This document shows, piece by piece, positions 20,401 to 29,400 of a DNA stretch of 64,000 nucleotides (position 1 is its first letter; each line of letters starts with the position of its first letter). The notes beneath the pieces were generated by a model that ran no database searches, was not told the origin of the DNA, and saw only the letters and a program-made list of their open reading frames with translations. Made by a program: the position numbers and the translations under genes. The stretch lies in contig NZ_JAPEPB010000001.1 in NCBI RefSeq assembly GCF_026340565.1, forward strand, positions 7,600,001 through 7,664,000, read 5' to 3'. Source of the DNA: Kitasatospora sp. NBC_01287. Its GTDB lineage: Bacteria > Actinomycetota > Actinomycetes > Streptomycetales > Streptomycetaceae.

Positions 20401-23400
20401 CTCGCACACCCAGTCCGCCTCCGGCGTGGCCGGCGTGATCAAGATGGTCCAGGCGATGCGGCACGGCATCGCCCCGCGCACCCTGCACGTGGACGAGCCG
20501 AGCCGGCACGTCGACTGGACGGCCGGCGCCGTGCGGCTGCTCACCGAGCCGATCGCCTGGCCGGAGACCGGCCGCGCGCGCCGCGCCGCCGTCTCCTCCT
20601 TCGGGGTCAGCGGCACCAACGCGCACGTGATCCTGGAGCAGGCCCCCGCCGCCACCGAACTGCCCCTCGACGAGCGGGCGCCGAGCGCTCCGCTGCCGAT
20701 CCTGCTCTCCGCCCGCACCGGGCCGGCCCTGCGCGAGCAGGCCGAGCGGCTGCACGCCGTGCTCACCGCCGACGGCGCCCCGCGCCTGGCCGACCTCGCC
20801 CTCTCGCTCGCCACCACCCGGGCCGGCCTGGGCGCCCGGGCCGCGCTGACCGCCACCGACCGGGCCGGTCTGCTGGCCGACCTCGCCGCGCTGGCCGCCG
20901 GGCAGGACGCGCCCGACCTGTCGCTCGGCGCGCCCGCCGAGGGCCGCACCGCCTTCCTCTTCTCCGGGCAGGGCAGCCAGCGGCCCGGCATGGGCCGCGA
21001 ACTCTACGACAGCCAGCTGGTCTTCGCCGACGCGCTCGACCAGGTCTGCGCCCGCTTCGACGGCCTGCTGGAGCGGCCGCTGCGCGAGGTGATGTTCGAG
21101 GCCGACTGCGAGCTGCTGAACCAGACCGCCTACACCCAGGCCGCGCTGCTCGCCTGGGAGGTCGCGCTCTACCGCCTGCTGGAGTGGTGGGGCCTGGCCC
21201 CCGACCTGCTGGCGGGCCACTCGATCGGCGAACTGGCCGCCGCCCACGTGGCCGGGGTGCTCTCGCTCGACGACGTCTGCACCTTGGTCGCGGCCCGTGG
21301 CCGGCTGATGCAGGCGCTGCCGACCGGCGGCGCGATGCTCGCGGTGCAAGCCACCGAGGACGAAGTCCGCGCGGCGTTGGCCGAGTTGGCCGATGCAGGT
21401 GGCGATGCGAGTGGTGATGCGGGTGGCGATGTCAGTGGCGATGCGGGCGCTGCGGTCGGCATCGCCGCCGTCAACGGCCCCCAGGCGGTGGTGGTCTCCG
21501 GGACCGAGGCCGCGATCGAGCGGCTGGCCGCCCGCTGGCGCGCCGAGCAGCGCCGGACCAACCGCCTGACGGTCAGCCACGCCTTCCACTCCCCGCTGAT
21601 GGAGCCGATGCTCGCCGAGTTCCGGGCGGTGGCCGAGTCGCTGGACTACGCGCCGCCCCGGATCCCGGTGGTCTCCAACCTGACCGGTGGCTTCGAGGAC
21701 CTGACCGACCCCGAGTACTGGGTGCGCCACGTGCGCGAGGCCGTCCGCTTCGGCGACGGCGTCCGCACCCTGCACGCGCAGGGCGTGCGCACCTTCCTGG
21801 AGATCGGCCCGGGCGGTGTGCTCTCCGCGCTCACCCAGGGCGTGCTGTCCGCCGCCGGCCCGGTCGCGGCCGGCACTGTCGTGGCCGGCGCCGTGGCGGC
21901 CGGCGCCGTGGCGGAGGGCCCGGCCGCCGACGGCACCGTCGCCGCGATCCCGGTGGCCCGTGGCGGCCGCCCCGAACCGCAGGCCCTGACCGGCGCGCTC
22001 GGCCGGCTCTTCACCCGGGGCGTCGCGGCCGACTGGTCGGCCGTCCTGGCCGGCACCGGAGCCCGGCGCGTCGACCTGCCCACCTACGCCTTCCAGCGCC
22101 GCCGCTTCTGGCCCGAGCCCGCCGCCCGTCCGGCCGCCGGCGACCTGGTCGGCCTGGGCCTGGCCACCGCCGACCACCCGCTGCTCGGCGCCACCCTGAC
22201 CCTCGCCGACCAGGACGTGCTGCTGCTCACCGGCTCGCTCTCGCTGCGCACCCACCCCTGGCTGGCGGACCACGAGGTGCTGGGCCGGGTGCTGTTGCCC
22301 GGCACCGCCTTCCTCGACCTGGTGCTGCGGGCGGCCGAGGAGAGCGGCTGCCCCCGCCTGGAGGAGCTGACCCTGGCCGCGCCGCTGACCCTGCCCGCCG
22401 ACGGCGAGGTGCTGCTCCAGGTACGGGTCGACGCGCCGGAGGCCGACGGCCGCCGCGCGGTCGCCGTCCACGGGCGCGCCGCCGCCGAGCTGGAGTGGAC
22501 GCGGCACGCCGTCGGCACCCTGGCGGCCCATGGACCCGCCGCCGAACCACCGGCCGCCTGGCCGCCGGTGGGCGCCCAGCCGCTCCCCGTCGAGCGGCTC
22601 TACCCGGAGCTGGCCGAGGCCGGCTTCGCCTACGGCCCCTCGTTCCAGGGCCTGCGGGCCGCCTGGCGCGTCGGTGATGACCTCTACGCCGAGGTCGCGC
22701 TGCCCGAGGAGACCGGGGCCACGGGCTTCGGTGTGCACCCGGCCCTGCTGGACGCCGCCCTGCACGCCACCCCGCTGCTGGGTGACGGCGCGGGCGGCGG
22801 GCTGCCGTTCGCCTGGACGGGCGTGTCGCTGCACGCCTCCGGCGCCACCGCGCTGCGCGTGCGGCTCACCCGGACCGGCACGGACGGCGTGTCGCTGCTC
22901 GCCGTGGACCCGAGCGGCGCGCCGGTGCTCTCGGTCGACTCGCTGGTGATGCGCCGTCCGAGCGCCGAGCAACTCCGCGAGGAGCCGCTGCTCCGGCTCG
23001 CCTGGTCGCCGGTGGCACCCGCCGCCGCGACGGCGGAGGGTTGGGCGCTGCTGGGTGCGGACGCGTTCGGGGTGGATCTGCCGCTGGGTGACGATGCCGG
23101 GTCGGCGTCGGTACTGGTGGTCTGCGGGACGTCGCCCGAGGCGGTGCTGGCGCCGCTGCAGGGCGCGCCCGCCGAGGCGCGGGTGCTGGTGGTGACGCGC
23201 GGCGCGGTCGCGGTCGACGGCGACCCGGGCGTGGCCGACCTGACGGCGGCTGCCGTCTGGGGTCTGGTGCGGTCGGCGCAGTCCGAGGCGCCGGGTCGGA
23301 TCGTGCTGGTGGATGTGGATGGTTCGGCGGATTCGTGGGCCGCGCTGCCGGGGGCGGTGGCCTCGGGTGAGGCACAGCTCGCGCTGCGCGCCGGTGCGGC

Positions 23401-26400
23401 CTTCACGCCGCGCCTGCGGCCCGCGCGCTCGGCACAGGGGCTCACGGTGCCGGTGGGTGAGGCCCACTGGCGGTTGGACAGTGTCGAGCGTGGGACGTTG
23501 GAGTCGCTGGAGCTGGTGGCTTCTCCGGTAGAGGAGTTGACGGATGGTCAGGTTCGGATCGCGGTGCGGGCCGGTGGGGTGAACTTCCGTGATGTGTTGA
23601 ACGCGTTGGGGATGTATCCGGTGGTGGCGCCGTTGGGGATCGAGGGCGCTGGTGTGGTGGCCGAGGTCGGTCCGGGTGTGTCGGGGTTGGCGGTCGGTGA
23701 CCGGGTGTTGGGCATGTTCTCGGGCGGCTTCGGGCCGTTCGCGGTGACCGACCACCGTCTGCTCGCCCGGATTCCGGCGGGTTGGTCGTTCGCGCGGGCG
23801 GCGTCCGTGCCGATCGTGTTCCTCACGGCGCTGTACGCGTGGTCGGATCTGGGTGCTGTCCGCCCGGGTGAGCGGGTGTTGGTGCACGCTGGTGCGGGTG
23901 GTGTCGGGATGGCGGCGATCCAGCTGGCCCGGCACTTGGGTGCGGAGGTCTTCGCGACGGCGAGTCCGGGCAAGTGGGAGACGCTGCGTTCGCTGGGTCT
24001 GGACGATGAGCACATCGCGTCCTCGCGTGATCTGGGGTTCGCGGCGAAGTTCCTGGCCGTGACCGGTGGCCAGGGTGTGGATGTTGTTCTGAACGCGTTG
24101 GCGGGGGAGTTCGTCGACGCGTCCCTCACGTTGCTGCCGCGTGGTGGGCGGTTCCTGGAGATGGGCAAGGCCGACATCCGCAGCGAGGTCCCGGCGGGTG
24201 TGGCCTACCGGGCGTTCGATCTGGTGGAGGCCGGTCCGGAGCGGATCGGTGAACTCCTCGCGGAGTTGCTGGCGCTGTTCGCCGAGGGGACGATCGAGAC
24301 GCTGCCGGTGCGCACGTGGGATGTGCGTCAGGCGCGGGAGGCGTTCCGTTTCGTCAGCCAGGCCAGGCACATCGGCAAGGTGGTCCTCACCGTGCCGCAG
24401 CCGCTGGACCCGGGGCGCACGGTGGTGATCACTGGTGGCACGGGCTCTCTGGGTGCGCTGACGGCCCGTCATCTGGTGGCGGAGCATGGTGTGCGCAAGC
24501 TGCTACTGCTCAGCCGTCGGGGCGCTCAGGCGCCGGGTGTGGAGCAGTTGGTGGTCGAGTTGGCCGAGCTGGGTGCCACGGCGGAGGTGTTGGCCTGTGA
24601 TGTGGCTGACCGTGACGCGCTGGCCGCCGCTCTGGCGGGTCGTTCGCTGACCGCGGTGGTCCACACGGCCGGCGTGTTGGATGACGGGCTGTTCGCGGGC
24701 ATGACCTCCGAGCGCCTGGCGTCGGTGTGGGCGTCGAAGGCGGAGGCGGCGCGTCATCTGCACGAGTTGACGTTGGATCAGGATCTGTCCGCGTTCGTTC
24801 TGTTCTCTTCGATCGCTGGTGTGCTGGGTAGTGTGGGGCAGTCGAACTACGCGGCCGCGAACGCCTATCTGGACGCGCTCGCCGCCCACCGCCACGCGCT
24901 GGGCCTGCCCGCGACCTCGCTGGCGTGGGGTCCGTGGGCGCAGTCGGGCAGTGGCATGACGGGTGACCTGTCGGAGGCGGACCTGCGGCGGATGGCCCGT
25001 AGCGGTCTGCTGCCGTTCGACGCCGAGCAGGGCATGGCGGCCTTCGACGCCGGCCGCACCGCCGACGAGGCCGTGCTGATCCCGGTGCGCCTCGACCTCG
25101 CCGCGCTGCGCCGCGCGGGCGCCGAGCAGGAACTCCCGGCGTTGCTGCGTGAGCTGGGCCGGACCCCCGGGCGCCGCGCACCCCGCGCGGCCGCCGCCGT
25201 CACCGCCGCTGCCGCCGGCAGCACAGGCGCGCCGCTGGTGCAGCGGCTGGCCGGGCTGGACGAGGCGGCGCGCTCGGCCGAGCTGTTGGACGCCGTGGCG
25301 ACCCAGGTGGCCGCCGTGCTCGGCTACGACGCCGCCACGGAGATCGACCTGGACCGCCCCTTCAAGGAGTTGGGCTTCGACTCGCTCACCTCCGTCGAGC
25401 TGCGCAACCGGCTCAACGCGGCCACCGGCCTGCGGCTGCCCGCCACCCTGGTCTTCGACCACCCGACCGCACGGGCCATCGCCGCCCTGCTGCTCACCGA
25501 GGTCGAGGGCACCGCCGCCGCGCCCGTGCCCGCCGCACTGCCGGTCGCGGCCGCCACCGACCAGCCGATCGCGATCATCGCGATGGCCTGCCGCTACCCG
25601 GGCGGGGTGCGCTCGCCCGAGGACCTCTGGGAGTTGGTCGCCGCCGGGGCCGACGCGATCGGCCCGTTCCCCGCCGACCGGGGCTGGGACACCGAGCGGC
25701 TCTACGACCCGGCCGGTCGCGGCACCGGCACCAGCTACGTCAACGAGGGCGGCTTCGTCCATGACGTCGGCGACTTCGACCCGCTCTTCTTCGGCATCTC
25801 GCCGCGCGAGGCGCTGGCCATGGACCCGCAGCAGCGGCTGCTGCTCGAAACCGCGTGGGAGGCCTTCGAGCGGGCCGGCATCGACCCGTCCGCCGTGCGC
25901 GGCAGCCAGGCCGGCGTCTTCGTCGGCTCGGCGTACTGCGGCTACGGCACCGGCGTGGACGAGCTGCCCGAGGGGCTCGAAGGACACCTGCTGACCGGCA
26001 GCACCGGCTCGGTGGCCAGCGGCCGGATCGCCTACACCCTGGGCCTGGAAGGCCCGGCGGTCACCGTCGACACGGCCTGCTCCTCCTCGCTGGTCGCCCT
26101 GCACCTGGCCGTGCAGGCGCTGCGCTCCGGCGAGTGCACGCTCGCCCTGGCGGGTGGCGCGACCGTGATGGCGACCCCCGACATCTTCACCGAGTTCAGC
26201 CGCCAGCGCGGCCTGGCCGGCGACGGCCGCTGCAAGTCCTTCGCCGAGGCCGCCGACGGCACCGGTTGGGGCGAGGGCGCCGGACTGCTGCTCGTGGAGC
26301 GGCTGAGCGACGCCGAGCGACTGGGGCACCCGGTGCTGGCCGTGGTGCGCGGCTCGGCGGTCAACCAGGACGGCGCTTCGAACGGGCTGACCGCGCCCAA

Positions 26401-29400
26401 CGGCCCGGCCCAGCAGCGGGTGATCCGCCAGGCCCTGGCCAACGCCCGCCTGACGCCCAGTCAGATCGACGCGGTGGAGGCGCACGGCACCGGCACCACG
26501 CTGGGCGACCCGATCGAGGCCCAGGCCCTGCTGGCCACCTACGGCCGCGAGCGGGACGCGGCGAACCCGCTGCTGCTCGGTTCGGTGAAGTCCAACATCG
26601 GCCACACCCAGGCGGCTTCGGGCGTCGCGGGCGTGATCAAGATGGTGATGGCGATGCGCCACGGCGTGCTGCCCAGGACCCTGCACGTGGACGAGCCCAG
26701 CAGCCACGTCGACTGGAGCGCCGGCGCGGTCGAGCTGCTCACCGACACCGTGCCGTGGCCGGAGACCGGTGGCCCGCGTCGCGCGGCCGTCTCCTCCTTC
26801 GGGATCAGCGGCACCAACGCCCACACCGTCCTTGAGCAGGCGCCGCCCACAGCCTCAGCTTCAGCCGCAGCCGCAGCCGCCGTCGAGCGTCCTGCCCGGC
26901 CCGCCGGCACCGCGCCCGAGCTGCCGTTCCCGCTCTCCGGCCGGGGCGAGGCGGCGCTGCGCGAGCAGGCGCGCCGCCTGGCCGACCGGCTGCGGCGCGA
27001 GCCGGCTCCCGCTCTCGCGGACCTCGCCTTCTCGCTGGCCACCACCCGGGCGAGCCTGGAGCGCACCGCCGTGGTGACCGCCGCGACCCCCGAGGACCTG
27101 CTGCGCGGGCTCGACGCGCTCGCCGAGGGCACCGAGCTCCCGGCCGTGGTGCACGGCGGCACGACCGGCGGCAGCGGCAGCGGCAGTGGCGGCGGCGGCA
27201 AGGTGGCGCTGCTCTTCGCGGGGCAGGGCAGCCAGCGGGCCGGCGCGGGCCGCGACCTCTACCAGGCCCACCCGGTCTTCGCGGCCGAACTCGACGCGGT
27301 GTGCGAGCAGTTCGACGGGGTGCTGGACCGGCCGCTGCGCGAGGTGCTGTTCGACGGCGAGTCGCAGCTGCTGGACCGGACGGTGTACACGCAGGCGGGG
27401 TTGTTCGCGATCGAGGTCGCGCTGTTCCGGCTGCTGGAGTCCTGGGGCGTCACCCCGGACTACCTGGCGGGCCACTCGATCGGCGAGTTGGCCGCCGCGC
27501 ACGTCGCGGGTGTCCTCTCACTCGCCGACGCCTGCACGCTCGTCGCCGCCCGTGGCCGCCTGATGCAGGCGTTGCCCGCCGGTGGCGCGATGCTCGCGGT
27601 GCAGGGGTCGGAGGCCGAGGTCCGCGCGGCGCTGCTCGACGGCGTCGACATCGCGGCCGTCAACGCGGCGGACTCCATCGTGGTCTCCGGCGTCGAGAGT
27701 GCCGTCGCACAACTGGAGGCCGGCTGGCGTTCGGAGGGTCGCAAGGTCAAGCGGCTGACGGTCAGTCACGCGTTCCACTCCGCGCTGATGGACCCGATGC
27801 TGGCCGAGTTCCGCACGGTCGCCGAGTCCCTGACGTACACCGCGCCCCGGATCCCGGTGGTCTCCAACGTCACCGGCGACTTCACCGCCGACCTCACCGA
27901 CCCCGCCTACTGGGTGCGCCACGTGCGCGAGGCGGTCCGCTTCGCCGACGGCCTCGCCACCCTGCACGCGCAAGGCGTGCGCACCTACCTCGAAATCGGC
28001 CCCGACACCGTCCTCACCGCCCTGGCCCGCCAGGTGCTGGGCAGCGAGGCGAGCGTCACCCCCGTGCTGCGGGCCGGCCGCCCGGAGCCGCAGACCCTGA
28101 CCCGGGCGCTGGCCGTGCTGGTGGCCGGTCGGCGCCGGATCGACTGGCTCTCCTACTTCGCCGGCCTGGAGGTCAGCCGCACCGACCTGCCCACCTACGC
28201 CTTCCAGCGCGCGCCCTACTGGCTCGCCTCGACCGCGCTGGCCGCCCGCCAGGGCGCGCGCGGCGGAGCGGGGAGCGTCGGCAGCACGGACAGCGCCGAG
28301 GCAGGCTTCTGGGCCGCCGTCGAGCGCGGGGACGCCGGCGAACTCGCCGCCACCCTGCGGCTCGACGGCGACCAGGAGTGGGGCGCCCTGCTGCCCGCGC
28401 TCTCGTCCTGGCGGCGCCACCGGCGTGAGCAGGCCGACCTGGACCGCCTGCGCTACCAGGCCGTCTGGGAGCCGCTGGCCGAACCCGGGCGGGCCGAGGG
28501 CGAGCGCGTCGAGGGGAGCTGGCTGCTGCTGACCCCGACACGCCCGAGCGGCTCCGCCGAGGCCGTCACCGAGGCGGTCGTCACCACGCTCGCCGCCGCC
28601 GCCGACCTGGTCCACCTCACCATCGACCCGGGCCCCGGCACCGACGCCGCTCCTGGCACCGAACCCGGCACCGACCCCGGCACCGACCGCGTCGCCCTCG
28701 CGGAGCGCCTGCGCGCCGCCACCGCCGGCCGCCCCGTCACCGGCGTGCTCTCGCTGCTCGCCGTCGCCGAGGGGCAGCGCGGCCTCGCGCTCACCGCGAC
28801 CCTGGTGCAGGCCCTGGGCGACGCCGGGATCGAGGCACCGCTCTGGTGCGCCACCGCCGGCGCGGTCGCCGCCGAGCCGGGGGAGCGGGTCAACGAGCCC
28901 TCGCAGGCGCAGGTCTGGGGGCTGGGCCGGGTCGCGGCGCTGGAGCACCCGGCGCGCTGGGGCGGTCTGATCGACCTGCCGGCCCGCCCGGCCGAGCGCG
29001 AACTCACTTTCCTGACCGCTCTGCTGAGTGGAGCGGCCGGTAGCGAGGACCAGCTCGCGGTGCGCGCCTCGGGCCTCTTCGCCCGCCGCCTGGCGCATGC
29101 CCCGGCACCCGCCACCGGCCCCGACGAGGCTCCCTGGACGCCCACCGGCACCGTGCTGATCACCGGCGGCACCGGCGCGCTGGGCGCCCACGTCGCCCGC
29201 TGGCTGGCCGCCCAGGGCGCCACCCGCCTGGTGCTGACCGGGCGGCGCGGCCCGGCGGCACCCGGCGCCGCCGACCTGGTCGCCGAGCTGGCCACGGCCG
29301 GCGCCACCGCGACCGCCGTCGCCTGCGACGCCGCCGACCGCACCGCGCTCGCCGCGCTGCTGGAGCGGCTGCGCGCCGAGGGCGAGCCGGTGCGCGCGGT

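Larger units (their letters stand above)
19364..25500 (+). other. PKS module KS-AT(malonyl)-DH-ER-KR(B)-ACP
   Basis: KS Cys1806. The second catalytic His (1981) is kept, but its motif reads NISH rather than NIGH, and the upstream DPQQ motif is preceded by ALAT instead of ALAM. AT Ser2253, HAFH from 2372, with Gly/Asp-rich and Val/Ala/Gly-rich insertions. DH His2603 (HEVLGRVLLP) and Asp2763. ER ~3000-3315 with HAGAGGVGMAA near 3141. KR from ~3319 with LDD (B-type), Tyr3462. ACP Ser3640. Output: fully reduced C2 unit. The ER-KR half (~23455-25010) is T/G-rich at third codon positions, unlike the front of the module. Confidence 0.93.

Noticed and set aside
14162..24487. A 3,441-codon open frame on the minus strand, and similar giant antisense frames at 2086-6759, 6760-11808, 30426-36509, 41373-47228, 47670-54074 and 60597-63989
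   Set aside because: They lie opposite PKS genes, are made of Gly/Arg/Gln/His-rich sequence with no domain motif, and arise because GC-rich codon use leaves the antisense frame free of stops.
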